This document shows positions 8,338 to 17,071 of a DNA stretch of 63,458 nt, in pieces. The stretch is from positions 1 to 63,458 of the forward strand of contig DAHUXR010000011.1 of the NCBI GenBank assembly GCA_027307045.1, read 5' to 3'. Position numbers and translations under genes: made by a program. The notes under the pieces were generated by a model, which searched no databases, was not told the origin of the DNA, and worked only from the letters and a program-made list of their open reading frames with translations. The DNA is from Acidobacteriaceae bacterium (lineage in GTDB: Bacteria; Acidobacteriota; Terriglobia; Terriglobales; Acidobacteriaceae). How positions within the stretch are numbered: position 1 is the stretch's first letter; every line of letters starts with the position of its first letter.

Positions 8338-9222
8338 ATGCAGAGACCTGTCTTTCAATGGCGGCTGCGCGCGCGCACGCTGGAACTTGGGGTCCGCACG
8401 CTGGTGATGGGCATCTTGAACGTCACGCCCGATTCATTTTCCGATGGTGGCCGATTTCTGGCCCGCGACCACGCCGTGGCCCACGCGCTCAAAATGCTGG
8501 ACGAAGGCGCTGATCTGCTGGACATCGGCGGTGAATCCACGCGCCCGGGAACGCCAGTGGCGGAAAGCGGCATTCCCGCCGCAGAAGAGCTGCGCCGCAT
8601 TCTGCCCGTGATTGAAGACGTGCTGCGCGAGCGGCCCAACGCCATTCTCTCCGTGGATACATACAAAGCCGAAGTGGCACGGGCCGCGGTGAATGCCGGA
8701 TGCGAAATTGTGAATGACGTGAGCGCTCTGCGCTGGGACGAGCAGATGGCGGCAGCCGCTGTCGGCCTGAACTGCGGCGTCATTCTTATGCATACGCGCG
8801 GGCGTCCGCAGGAGTGGCGCAACCTGGCGCCCTCGGCCGATATTGTGGCCGAGGTAAAAGCCGATTTACGCGACTACGCCAAGGCCGCGCTGGCACACGG
8901 CATTGCCCAAGACCACATCATGCTCGATGTAGGCATTGGCTTTGGCAAAAAGTTCGATCAGAACTATCCCCTGCTGGCCGGTCTGGACCAGTTGCAGGAA
9001 CTTGGCTTTCCACTGTTGGTTGGGACCTCACGTAAATCTTTCATCGGACGCACGCTTGCTCACGATGGCAAAGACGCGCCGCCCGATCAGCGTCTCAACG
9101 GCTCACTGGCGGCCGCCACTGCATCCATTCTGAAAGGCGCACACGCGGTGCGAGTGCATGACGTGAAGCAAGCCGTGGAAGCGGTAAAGATTGCGGACGA
9201 GATTTTGCGATTTAGTAAATAA
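8338..9222 (+). CDS. folP: dihydropteroate synthase
   Basis: This is the folate-pathway enzyme that joins 6-hydroxymethyl-dihydropterin diphosphate to p-aminobenzoate. It shows the family's GILNVTPDSFSDGGRF near the start, LLDIGGESTRPGTPV, the D-P-type loop region NDVSALRW, and the C-terminal VGTSRKSFIG and RVHDVK motifs. From the ATG at 8338 the length is 294 residues, normal for FolP. An upstream in-frame ATG at 8305 is less likely since it overlaps the dacB start. TACAAT at 8325-8330 ends seven bases before the ATG and there is no ribosome binding site, so the message may be leaderless. Confidence 0.95.
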   Translation: MQRPVFQWRLRARTLELGVRTLVMGILNVTPDSFSDGGRFLARDHAVAHALKMLDEGADLLDIGGESTRPGTPVAESGIPAAEELRRILPVIEDVLRERPNAILSVDTYKAEVARAAVNAGCEIVNDVSALRWDEQMAAAAVGLNCGVILMHTRGRPQEWRNLAPSADIVAEVKADLRDYAKAALAHGIAQDHIMLDVGIGFGKKFDQNYPLLAGLDQLQELGFPLLVGTSRKSFIGRTLAHDGKDAPPDQRLNGSLAAATASILKGAHAVRVHDVKQAVEAVKIADEILRFSK

Positions 9223-9267
9223 ACCGCTGAGTTTAGGGAAGCGCCCGCGCGTTTCGCCGCCAGCAGT

Positions 9268-9744
9268 TTATGTGCGGCTTTGTCTTTCCAGTTCCTTGCA
9301 TAGATAGATGATCTGCCCGGTGTGGTGAGAAATATGCGCGGCGCAGCGCAGAAACGCGGTGAATCGGTCGCCGCAGTCTTCAAAGCCTTTGGCCGTGTAC
9401 GCGGCAGACCAGTCTCGCTCAGACTGTTTCCGCAACACCGCTGCAACCGTGGCGATTGCTGCGTCAAACTTCGCCAGCAGCTCCACTTTCGGATGATGGA
9501 CCGTATCGCTGAATTCCAGCGGGCGATTGCGTACATACCCCGTCCCGCCCATCTCCGCGCCAATGTAAAAACTGAGGTTGCCGGTCAAATGCAACAGCAG
9601 ATGGCCAATGGTGTTTCCGTAAGGATAAGGCCGCGTCCATATCTGCTCGTCGGTCAGCGGTTCAACCAGCGCGTGTATCTTCTGCGCCGCTTCACGGTAA
9701 TTACGCTCAAAGTCGCGGACAAGGGTGGCATTAAGGTCAGGCAC
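9268..9744 (-). CDS. DinB/YfiT-like four-helix metalloprotein (DfsB family)
   Basis: The 158-residue protein fits the DinB superfamily of four-helix-bundle proteins, which carry a metal site of three histidines and often act as thiol-dependent transferases. Candidate ligands are H48 in GNTIGHLLLHL and two histidines in AAHISHHTGQIIYL near residue 140. Such genes are abundant in acidobacteria; the substrate is unknown. Translation starts at GTG 9744 with TAGAAT seven bases upstream and no Shine-Dalgarno. It is divergent from polA, with the two -10-like hexamers only about 30 bases apart. Confidence 0.85.
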   Translation of the reverse strand: MPDLNATLVRDFERNYREAAQKIHALVEPLTDEQIWTRPYPYGNTIGHLLLHLTGNLSFYIGAEMGGTGYVRNRPLEFSDTVHHPKVELLAKFDAAIATVAAVLRKQSERDWSAAYTAKGFEDCGDRFTAFLRCAAHISHHTGQIIYLCKELERQSRT

Positions 9745-9797
9745 GGAAGCGATTCTAACAAACCTCGTCCGCGCTCTGTTTAGGATAGAATTTTCTA

Positions 9798-12551
9798 TTG
9801 TCCACTAATCTTTTGGCGACTAACCCCCAACCCGCGCAGAAGGGCCGTGTCTTTCTCATGGACACGATGTCCTTCATCTTTCGCGCATACCACGCCATGG
9901 CACGGCAACGGCCCATGTCTACCAAGAAGGGCGTGCCGACGGCCGCCACCTATGTTTTTGTAAACATGCTGCGCAAGCTGCGCGCGGACTTCAACCCTGA
10001 ATACCTGGCTGCCGTGTTCGATGTGGCCGGCCCCACGTTCCGCGACGAGCAGGCCAAAGCCGTCACCTCCGTCCGCAAGTTCGATATCAAGACCCAGACT
10101 TTTAAGGATGTGGAATATCTCGGCTACAAGGCCCAGCGCAAAGAGATGCCTCACGATCTCGTCCAGCAGGTGCCTTACATACGGCGAGCGCTTGAGGCTT
10201 ATCGCATTCCGATTCTTGAGTCGCAGGGCTTTGAGGCCGACGACGTGATTGGCACTCTCGGCCGCAAGGCCGCCACGCAGGGGTATCAGGTCTTTGTCGT
10301 CTCCAGCGACAAGGACATGCTGCAGCTGGTGAATGACAAAGTCTGCGTGCTCAACCCACCGAAAGATAATCTGATCTGCGATGCTGCGAAGGTTGAAGAA
10401 ATTCTCGGCGTGCGCCCTGAGCAGGTGATTGACGTAATGGCTCTTCGCGGCGACTCTATCGATAATATTCCTGGCGCTCCGGGTATTGGCGACAAAGGCT
10501 CGGTCGAGATCATCAAGCGCTTTGGTACCCTGGAAAACGCGCTCGACCACGCCGAGGAGGTTGAACGCAAGACCTATCGCGAATCGCTGCTCAACAATAA
10601 AAAAGACATTCTGTGGAGCAAGCAAATGGTCACGATTGACCAGAAGGTGGACATCGCCCTGGATCTTGACAAGATGATCGCCGGCGAGCCGGATATGGAT
10701 GCATTGCGCTCGCTCTTCAGCGAGCTTGAGTTCACCACGCTGCTCAAAGAGCTTGTGCCTGTGATGGAGGTGCGCGAAACCGAATATCGCGAACTGAAAT
10801 CGGTAAAAGAGCTGAAGGCGCTGGCCAAGGCAAAAGGCCCGCTGGCGATTGCCTTTGAATTCGCTGCTGCGCCAAAAATTATTGAAGAAGAAGAGCCCGA
10901 AGCGGGCGACCAGAAATCCGGCGATCTGCTTTTTGATGGCCCACCTTCGCCGGAGGTCAATGCTCTTGCGCCGCTCAAGCTGGCGATCTCCGCCGAGCCA
11001 GGAAAGGCCTTTATTGTGGTCTTGGCGGAAGACGAAGTTTCCGCCGAACTGAAGAAGCTGCTGAGCGATCCCAGGATTCCCAAGGCCGTTCACGATTACA
11101 AATCCGCGCTGCGCCAACTGGCGGCGCACGGCGTTGAGCTCGCGGGCGTTCGCGATGAGCCCATGCTGTATTCCTACATCATCAATCCCACGTACACGAA
11201 CCACTCGCTGGCGGAGATTGCCGTGCGCAGCTTCAACCTCAAGCTGTCACTGGCTGTTCCCGAAGCAGCGGACGTGACCGGCCGCATCTCGCCGGTTTTG
11301 CGCAAAGAAGTGGAAGCCGCGGGGCAGATGCAGCTTTATGAACAGATCGACCTGCCGCTGGCGCCGGTGCTGGTGCGCATGGAGCAGGCGGGCGTAAAGA
11401 TCGATCGCCAGATGCTGGGCACGCTTTCCGTCGATCTGGAAAAGCAGTGCGCGGCAAAAGCAAGTGAGATCCATGAGAAGGCCGGCGTCACGTTTAACAT
11501 CAATTCGCCCAGGCAGCTTGGCGACGTATTATTCAACCAACTCAACCTGCCCAAGCCGATCAAATATGGCAAGGGCAAGACAATTTCTACCGCCGTTGAC
11601 GTGCTGGAAGAGCTTTCTGAAACGCATGAAGTGCCGCGCCTGGTGCTGGATTATCGCCAGCTCTCCAAGCTCAAGAGCACATATGTCGATGCGCTGCCCG
11701 TGTTGATTGATCCGCAGACCGGGCGCGTGCACACCACCTTTAACCAGACCGGCACCACCACAGGGCGGCTTTCATCGACTAACCCGAACCTGCAAAACAT
11801 TCCTATCCGCACGGAACTGGGCCGCGAGATCCGGGCCGCGTTTATCGCCGAGCCGGGCTACTCGCTGCTTTCGGCTGACTACTCGCAGATTGAACTGCGG
11901 CTGCTGGCGCATTTTTCTGAAGATCCGCTGCTGGTGGAGGCGTTCCGCAATGGCGATGACATTCATCGGCTCACCGCCTCACAGGTTTTTGGCGTGCCGC
12001 CCATGCTGATTGACGCGGAACATCGCCGCCGCGCCAAAGCAGTAAACTTCGGGATCGTTTATGGACTTTCGGCCTTCGGCCTGTCCCAGCAACTCGGAAT
12101 CGACCAGCGCGAAGCCAAGAAGTTTATCGACGCTTACTTTGAAAAATATGCCGGCGTGCGCCGCTACATTGACCGTACGCTGGAAGAAACGCGCAAAGAG
12201 CAGAGCGTAAAAACTCTGTTTGGCCGCACGCGTCCCATCCCGGACATCAACAGCAAGAACGCCAACATGCGCGGCTTTGCCGAACGCACCGCCGTGAACA
12301 CCCCGCTGCAAGGCACCGCCGCTGACCTGATCAAGCTGGCCATGATCCAGATTGACGAAGAGCTGCGCTCACGCAAATTAAAGTCGCGCATGCTACTGCA
12401 GGTGCATGACGATCTGCTGTTCGAAGTGCCGGAAAATGAAATCGAGCTGATGCGCGGTCTGGTGCGCGAGAAAATGGAAAACGTGCACAAGCTGAGCGTC
12501 CCCTTGCTGGTGGAACTGGGCGTGGGACCTAACTGGCGCGACGTGAAATAG
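9798..12551 (+). CDS. polA: DNA polymerase I
   Basis: A full-length 917-residue family A polymerase for Okazaki-fragment processing and repair. Residues 1-310 are the 5' nuclease (FIFRAYHAMARQRP, GFEADDVIGTLG, GDSIDNIPGAPGIGDKG). Residues 330-520 are a 3'-5' exonuclease-like domain in which the catalytic acidic residues are not conserved: the DxE motif is replaced by AFEFAA and the KYD motif by YKSA. The polymerase domain has motif A (SADYSQIELRLLAHF), motif B (KAVNFGIVYGLSAFGLSQQ) and motif C (QVHDDLLFE). The start is TTG at 9798, needed to include the conserved GRVFLMD strand; TAGAAT ends six bases before it. Confidence 0.96.
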   Translation: MSTNLLATNPQPAQKGRVFLMDTMSFIFRAYHAMARQRPMSTKKGVPTAATYVFVNMLRKLRADFNPEYLAAVFDVAGPTFRDEQAKAVTSVRKFDIKTQTFKDVEYLGYKAQRKEMPHDLVQQVPYIRRALEAYRIPILESQGFEADDVIGTLGRKAATQGYQVFVVSSDKDMLQLVNDKVCVLNPPKDNLICDAAKVEEILGVRPEQVIDVMALRGDSIDNIPGAPGIGDKGSVEIIKRFGTLENALDHAEEVERKTYRESLLNNKKDILWSKQMVTIDQKVDIALDLDKMIAGEPDMDALRSLFSELEFTTLLKELVPVMEVRETEYRELKSVKELKALAKAKGPLAIAFEFAAAPKIIEEEEPEAGDQKSGDLLFDGPPSPEVNALAPLKLAISAEPGKAFIVVLAEDEVSAELKKLLSDPRIPKAVHDYKSALRQLAAHGVELAGVRDEPMLYSYIINPTYTNHSLAEIAVRSFNLKLSLAVPEAADVTGRISPVLRKEVEAAGQMQLYEQIDLPLAPVLVRMEQAGVKIDRQMLGTLSVDLEKQCAAKASEIHEKAGVTFNINSPRQLGDVLFNQLNLPKPIKYGKGKTISTAVDVLEELSETHEVPRLVLDYRQLSKLKSTYVDALPVLIDPQTGRVHTTFNQTGTTTGRLSSTNPNLQNIPIRTELGREIRAAFIAEPGYSLLSADYSQIELRLLAHFSEDPLLVEAFRNGDDIHRLTASQVFGVPPMLIDAEHRRRAKAVNFGIVYGLSAFGLSQQLGIDQREAKKFIDAYFEKYAGVRRYIDRTLEETRKEQSVKTLFGRTRPIPDINSKNANMRGFAERTAVNTPLQGTAADLIKLAMIQIDEELRSRKLKSRMLLQVHDDLLFEVPENEIELMRGLVREKMENVHKLSVPLLVELGVGPNWRDVK

Positions 12552-12554
12552 CTT

Positions 12555-12893
12555 TCAGCTTTGTGGCCCCCGGCGCTGGCCCCGTTGGATAACATCCTTC
12601 ATATAACGCGCATTGCGAATGCGATTGATGTGCCATGCGCGCAGATACGGACGGAGAAAAACTGAGTAAGCGAATCGCGCCAGCGCAAAAAACATCAGCG
12701 GCAGCATGACCACCGCAAACAGATACGCCAGGACATAAACTGCGCCAGCGGCAATTCCCACGCCGGATCGCAAGGCCGAACGAAGCATGGGCACGAATGC
12801 AAAGGCGGCCAACAGAATCAGTACAAGAACCACGGCCCTGGGCGACAGCCGCTTTTTTTGTGGAGGCACCAGGTCAATGGGCAGAAGGCACAC
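12555..12893 (-). CDS. small membrane protein with two transmembrane segments
   Basis: I do not recognise the family. The 112-residue protein has two hydrophobic stretches, about residues 19-36 and 45-72, followed by a strongly basic cytoplasmic-type tail (RAWHINRIRNARYMKDV). It starts at a GTG 20 bases inside the 3' end of glmM on the same strand, so it is probably translationally coupled to glmM and is the last gene of the xseA-glmM operon. It ends four bases from the convergent polA stop. Confidence 0.6.
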   Translation of the reverse strand: MCLLPIDLVPPQKKRLSPRAVVLVLILLAAFAFVPMLRSALRSGVGIAAGAVYVLAYLFAVVMLPLMFFALARFAYSVFLRPYLRAWHINRIRNARYMKDVIQRGQRRGPQS

Positions 12894-14235
12894 CCAGTCC
12901 TATGGCGGATTCCAGCGCCGCCGCAATCTGGCCTGCAAGACGCTGGACGATCTCTTCTGTTTCCGCTTCCACCATCACGCGCGCCAGCGATTCCGTGCCG
13001 GAATACCGGACGTTCACGCGGCCATTGCCTTTCAGCTGCCGTTCCGCTTGTTCAATGGCTGTCATGACTTGCGGCAGCTGGTCCAGCGGACGCTTTTCCT
13101 TCACGCGGACATTCTTGATGGTCTGAGGAAAAACTTTCATGCCTGAAGCCAGCTCCGCCAGCGAGCGGCCACTTGCGCCAACAATCCCCAGCACGCGGAT
13201 AGCGGTGAGCAGACCGTCACCAGTGGTGGCTTCGCGGGAAAGAATGATGTGACCGGACTGTTCGCCGCCCAGCACGGCGCCGGTCTTCCGCATCTCTTCC
13301 AACACGTACTTATCGCCCACGGGAGCGCGCAGCATCTTGATGCCGGATTCGCGCAGCGCCGCTTCCAATCCCATGTTTGACATGGTTGTAGCGACCACCG
13401 TGTCGTTGGTGAGTTCGTTCCGCTGCTTCAGGTCGCGTGACAGCAGAAGCATTACGGCATCGCCATTTACAACGTGGCCGTTGCTGTCGGCAAACAGAGC
13501 ACGGTCGGCATCGCCATCAAAGCAGATGCCAAGATCGGCGGTACGCGCCAGGACTTCGCGCGCCACGATCTCAGGATGCAGCGCGCCGCAGTTCTCGTTG
13601 ATGTTGCGGCCGTCCGGCGTGCGGTGCGTGAACTCCGCGTGTGCGCCGGAGCGCTTGAATATTTCTGGAGCAACCGTGCTGGCCGCGCCATTGGCGCAGT
13701 CCACAACAATGTGCAGGCGTTCAGCGCCCGCGATGGTACGGGCCAGCCAGTTCAGGTAATCGTCACGCAATGAGGAAGTGCCGGGAAGCGAAGGCTCTGC
13801 GTGGCTGTCTTCACTTTGCGCGGCGTCTTCTTTCAGCAGCGCAAAGATTTCGGCTTCGATTTCGAGTTCAACTTCGTCCGGCAGCTTGTAGCCATCGGGG
13901 CCAAAGACCTTGATGCCATTATCGCGCCATGGATTGTGTGAAGCGGAAATGACCACGCCGGCGGAAAAGCTGTGTGTGTGGGTCAGGTATGCGATAGTCG
14001 GTGTGGGGACGACACCGGCGCTGGCCGTTTCGACCTTGGCGGCGCGCAGTCCTGCGGCCAGCGTATCGGCCATCCAACCGCTTGATTCGCGCGTGTCCTG
14101 TCCAATGACCACCCGGCGCGGGCCGGCGGGAAGATGATCGCCCAGTGCGCGGCCAACCGCATGGACGGTCTTTTTGTCCAGCGGATATTCGCCGGCCACG
14201 CCTCGGATTCCATCCGTACCGAAAAGTTTTCTCAT
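12874..14235 (-). CDS. glmM: phosphoglucosamine mutase
   Basis: The 453-residue enzyme converts glucosamine-6-phosphate to glucosamine-1-phosphate for UDP-GlcNAc, feeding peptidoglycan synthesis. It begins with the family signature MRKLFGTDGIRGVAGEYPL, has the phosphoserine loop VISASHNPWRDNGIKVFG (active serine near residue 100), the metal-binding DGDADR loop, the sugar-binding GGEQSGHI motif, and the C-terminal phosphate-binding RYSGTESLARVM. Length is standard. It lies 77 bases downstream of xseA, with a small membrane protein gene overlapping its 3' end. Confidence 0.97.
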   Translation of the reverse strand: MRKLFGTDGIRGVAGEYPLDKKTVHAVGRALGDHLPAGPRRVVIGQDTRESSGWMADTLAAGLRAAKVETASAGVVPTPTIAYLTHTHSFSAGVVISASHNPWRDNGIKVFGPDGYKLPDEVELEIEAEIFALLKEDAAQSEDSHAEPSLPGTSSLRDDYLNWLARTIAGAERLHIVVDCANGAASTVAPEIFKRSGAHAEFTHRTPDGRNINENCGALHPEIVAREVLARTADLGICFDGDADRALFADSNGHVVNGDAVMLLLSRDLKQRNELTNDTVVATTMSNMGLEAALRESGIKMLRAPVGDKYVLEEMRKTGAVLGGEQSGHIILSREATTGDGLLTAIRVLGIVGASGRSLAELASGMKVFPQTIKNVRVKEKRPLDQLPQVMTAIEQAERQLKGNGRVNVRYSGTESLARVMVEAETEEIVQRLAGQIAAALESAIGLGVPSAH

Positions 14236-14312
14236 GATTTAGTAGTTGGCGCTTGGTGTTTAGTATTTAGCAATTTCTCGCGAGTTGCAAACATGCGCGT
14301 GGAACCGCCGGC

Positions 14313-15689
14313 TTAATCGGGAATCGTCTTTTTCACTTCAGCTGTGAACCTGCCTCGCGCCACCTGCGCGGAAATTTCCGAGCCCGCCTTAAGCTGCGAC
14401 ACATCTTTTACCAGCGCGCCTTTGGCGTCGAAGACCAGAGCGTAACCGCGTTCCAGAATCTTGACCGGTGAGAGCGCATTGAGCTGTGCTGTGAGCCGCT
14501 CCGTCCGCGAACGCCGCGCGGCCAGATATGACTGGAATGCATGGACCACGGTTTCAGTGCCGGCGTCGAGCTGGCTTCGTACTACGGCCAGCGACCGCCG
14601 AAAATCAAAATGCCGGACGCGCGCCGCGGCGATATCGAGCCGGCGATGATATTCGTGCAGCAAGGTGCGGTAGTTAGCGGCCAGCCGGTAGGACAGTTCA
14701 TCCAGCCGTTGCGACCGCCGGACCATCAGGTCCTGTATGCGTGCAAACGCGCCGTGCTGTGAAAGCTCCTGTAAATGATTGCGCGCCATTAGCAGGCGAT
14801 AGCGCGTGGCGCGGCCCAGCCGCTGGTGCAGATGGGCTAGGTGCTCGGCCAGGCGGTGCTTGGACTCAATTACCAATTCTGCCGCTGCGGAAGGCGTGGG
14901 CGCGCGCAGGTCGGCGACAAAGTCGGCGATGGTGAAATCCGTTTCGTGACCGACAGCCGAAATAACGGGAATTGTCGAACCGAAGATGGTGCGGGCAAGC
15001 GTCTCGTCATTGAAGGCGGCCAGGTCTTCAATGGATCCTCCGCCGCGCGCGATGATGATCACGTCCACGGATTTTGCGCGATTGAAATGCTTGATGCCTG
15101 CCGCCACTTCCGCCGCCGCGGTCTCGCCCTGCACCTGCGCGGGATAAATCTGTATCCCCACATTTTCATGGCGACGGGCAAGAATGTTGAGCATGTCCTG
15201 CAGGGCCGCGCCGCGCGGAGAAGTTACCAGGCCAATACGCCGGGGCAACGGAGGAATGGGCTTGCGCCGAGTGGCGTCAAACAGGCCCTCCTGCGCCAAC
15301 CTCGCTTTGAGCTGCTCAAACGCTACTTGCAGCGCGCCCGCGCCCACGGGCTCCAGGAATTCGGCGGAGAGTTGCAGTTCGCCACGCGCGTCATAGATGG
15401 TTACGCGGCCGCGTGCAATCACCTGCATGCCCGCTTCGGGACGAAAGCGCAACAACCGCGCCTGGCTGCGGAACATCACGATGCGCAACTGCGCGTCTCC
15501 ATCTTTTAAGGTGAAATATAGATGGCCTGATTCCGCCGGACGGAAGTTTGAGATCTCGCCTTCCACCCAGACGTCGGTATAGGCGCGTTCCACGGTCGTT
15601 CGCACGGCGCTCACCAGATCGGCTACGCGCCAGATTCGGCGAGTGGGCGCCTGCTCAAAGGTGAACCCGAGTTGATCTGCGAAGGACAC
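14313..15689 (-). CDS. xseA: exodeoxyribonuclease VII large subunit
   Basis: The 458-residue protein has the N-terminal OB-fold of XseA (VWVEGEISNFRPAESGHLYF, residues 40-60) and the catalytic core motifs RIGLVTSPRGAALQDM, IIARGGGSIEDLAAFNDE and SAVGHETDFTIADFVADLRA, followed by a long coiled-coil region and the closing ILERGYALV. With XseB it degrades single-stranded DNA to oligonucleotides during repair. xseB is not in the window. Translation starts at a GTG at 15689. It is the first gene of the xseA-glmM run. Confidence 0.96.
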   Translation of the reverse strand: MSFADQLGFTFEQAPTRRIWRVADLVSAVRTTVERAYTDVWVEGEISNFRPAESGHLYFTLKDGDAQLRIVMFRSQARLLRFRPEAGMQVIARGRVTIYDARGELQLSAEFLEPVGAGALQVAFEQLKARLAQEGLFDATRRKPIPPLPRRIGLVTSPRGAALQDMLNILARRHENVGIQIYPAQVQGETAAAEVAAGIKHFNRAKSVDVIIIARGGGSIEDLAAFNDETLARTIFGSTIPVISAVGHETDFTIADFVADLRAPTPSAAAELVIESKHRLAEHLAHLHQRLGRATRYRLLMARNHLQELSQHGAFARIQDLMVRRSQRLDELSYRLAANYRTLLHEYHRRLDIAAARVRHFDFRRSLAVVRSQLDAGTETVVHAFQSYLAARRSRTERLTAQLNALSPVKILERGYALVFDAKGALVKDVSQLKAGSEISAQVARGRFTAEVKKTIPD

Positions 15690-15849
15690 TCAAGTGAGTT
15701 TAACAACAGGAGAGCAGGAGTTCCAAAATGGCCCCAATCTTGAGTTTTTTCCACGCAAGCACGATCGGAACGCCGCCCTCAGGGTTACGATTTATTTCTG
15801 GATTTGCAACAGAGTATCAGGGTACTGCTTTACCAAAGGAGCAAGTCAC

Positions 15850-16074
15850 ATGGCCAAAAAACTTATGTTCGTTGCGATGCTCACAGCCACTCTTTCGGCG
15901 GGAGCGTTATCTGTCCATCAATTGAGAACAGGTACTCACGCAATTGTGGCGTGTGGGAGTCCCTGCACCAGCGGCGATATCTGCAAACGTCCATGCGGTT
16001 GTTTTTTTGGCCTGGGCGGAGGTACCACAGGCGTTTGCCAGCCGGAAGGTCCGCCGCCTTCGCCGACAAAATGA
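15850..16074 (+). CDS. small secreted six-cysteine peptide, function unknown
   Basis: A 74-residue precursor. It has a signal peptide (MAKKLMFVAMLTATLSAGAL), a short linker, then a compact core with six cysteines in about 30 residues spaced C-x3-C-x6-C-x3-C-x-C-x12-C, and a proline-rich end. Even cysteine number and export suggest a disulfide-rich mini-protein; a modified peptide is an alternative. I do not recognise a family. The ATG at 15850 is chosen because GGAG lies 8 bases upstream and the signal peptide begins there, although the frame stays open upstream to 15694. A broken paralogue follows at once. Confidence 0.6.
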   Translation: MAKKLMFVAMLTATLSAGALSVHQLRTGTHAIVACGSPCTSGDICKRPCGCFFGLGGGTTGVCQPEGPPPSPTK

Positions 16075-16098
16075 GCTAATAAACATAAGGAGAGGACC

Positions 16099-16177
16099 AT
16101 GGTGAAGAAAGTTTGTGACCGCGGCAATGTTCGTGGCGGTCCTTTCCGCCAGGGCAACCTCTGTTCGCCAACTGTAG
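16099..16177 (+). pseudogene. decayed paralogue of the six-cysteine peptide gene
   Basis: Right after the peptide gene, AAGGAGAGGACC precedes an ATG whose translation begins MVKK. A frame change near 16113-16116 then gives a reading that closely tracks the neighbour's signal peptide: VTAAMFVAVLSA and SVRQL, against MFVAMLTATLSA and SVHQL in the intact gene. An in-frame TAG at 16175 ends it before any cysteine core. This looks like a tandem duplicate that has lost function. The unshifted frame gives a 38-residue peptide with no resemblance to anything. Confidence 0.5.
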
Positions 16178-16225
16178 CCCGCTCCGATTCGCGGCTCTGC
16201 TCGGACCGTATTTAACGCAATGCCG

Positions 16226-16450
16226 CTATCGATGTCCCCGACCAAACAACCAGAAAAGCAATGACAGCACCACGCTGATGATGATGCATGTGGAAAGAGG
16301 AAAGTAGAAGACAGTGTTTTTGCCGCGATAAACAAAATCGCCAGGCAGGCGGCCCAGCGGCAGGTTGAAACGGCCTGCCAGCAGCAGGGCCGCGCCAACC
16401 AGAATGATCATGCCGCCAAGCACCAGCAGCAGTTTTCCCAGGTCAGTCAT
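16226..16450 (-). CDS. DUF2905 family small membrane protein
   Basis: The 74-residue protein has two transmembrane helices (about residues 5-25 and 48-69) flanking the conserved loop GRLPGDFVYRGKNTVFYFPL, the signature of the DUF2905 family. The function of this widespread bacterial family is unknown. It appears to be a stand-alone gene transcribed toward the decayed peptide gene. Confidence 0.82.
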   Translation of the reverse strand: MTDLGKLLLVLGGMIILVGAALLLAGRFNLPLGRLPGDFVYRGKNTVFYFPLSTCIIISVVLSLLFWLFGRGHR

Positions 16451-16513
16451 TATTCAAATACCAATGGAATGATTGTAGCCCTGAGGGATGTGGGCGAGTA
16501 TCTGCGCTGTGAG

Positions 16514-17017
16514 CTAGTGAAATGCTGATGTCTTGAGCGGGTATGCGGCGGAACCAGGGCGATGTCCGCCGACCTTCAGGACCTTTACGCTGCTATTGAG
16601 GTCGGAAGTGCCGACCAAAGCGATGGCGCTGCTTTCCAGAGCTACAGTTTGCATCTGCATGCCATTGGACACCACGGCAATTGGATCGTGACCGGGCTTG
16701 TGGGCGATGCGTCTCTTTCTCCAGTATTGCTGGAATTGCAGGTCACTCATATGCAGAACACGCCGAAGAAGCACGTCACGTTCCATGGCGCTGGGCGCGC
16801 GCACAATTGGAACAATCTGAGTGCCATGTTTCCAGAATTGCTGCGTGCCCAGAAAGATATTGCGGAGCTCCGCGAGCGAGAGCGACTGGGTGGAATTTCG
16901 CGGGTTCACGATCACGGCAATGCTGGTATCGCGCGCCGAGAGATGACCGGGGAAGAGCGCGAGACCAAGAATCCCGGCTGCCATCGCAAATGCTTTTCTG
17001 CGGATTGCAACTTTCAT
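16514..17017 (-). CDS. exported PBP-like (phosphate-binding-protein-fold) protein
   Basis: This 167-residue protein has a signal peptide (AFAMAAGILGLALF, cleaved near HLSA). The rest resembles a one-lobe phosphate ABC transporter substrate-binding protein: IAVIVNPRNSTQSLSLAELR, IFLGTQQFWKHGTQIVPI and a QFQQYWRKR segment are typical of the short PstS-like domains. Full-length PstS is about twice as long, and no ABC permease or ATPase genes are nearby, so a transport role is doubtful. It may be a free periplasmic binder. It lies 75 bases upstream of the amidohydrolase stop in opposite context to any transporter. Confidence 0.7.
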   Translation of the reverse strand: MKVAIRRKAFAMAAGILGLALFPGHLSARDTSIAVIVNPRNSTQSLSLAELRNIFLGTQQFWKHGTQIVPIVRAPSAMERDVLLRRVLHMSDLQFQQYWRKRRIAHKPGHDPIAVVSNGMQMQTVALESSAIALVGTSDLNSSVKVLKVGGHRPGSAAYPLKTSAFH

Positions 17018-17071
17018 GGTCCTGAAAACAAATGGGAGCCGCCGCGAGAATGCCGCCGGCTCCCTTATCTG

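Noticed and set aside
9795-11204. 469-codon open frame antisense to polA
   Set aside because: Composition mirrors the polA codons and there is no recognisable motif or start signal.
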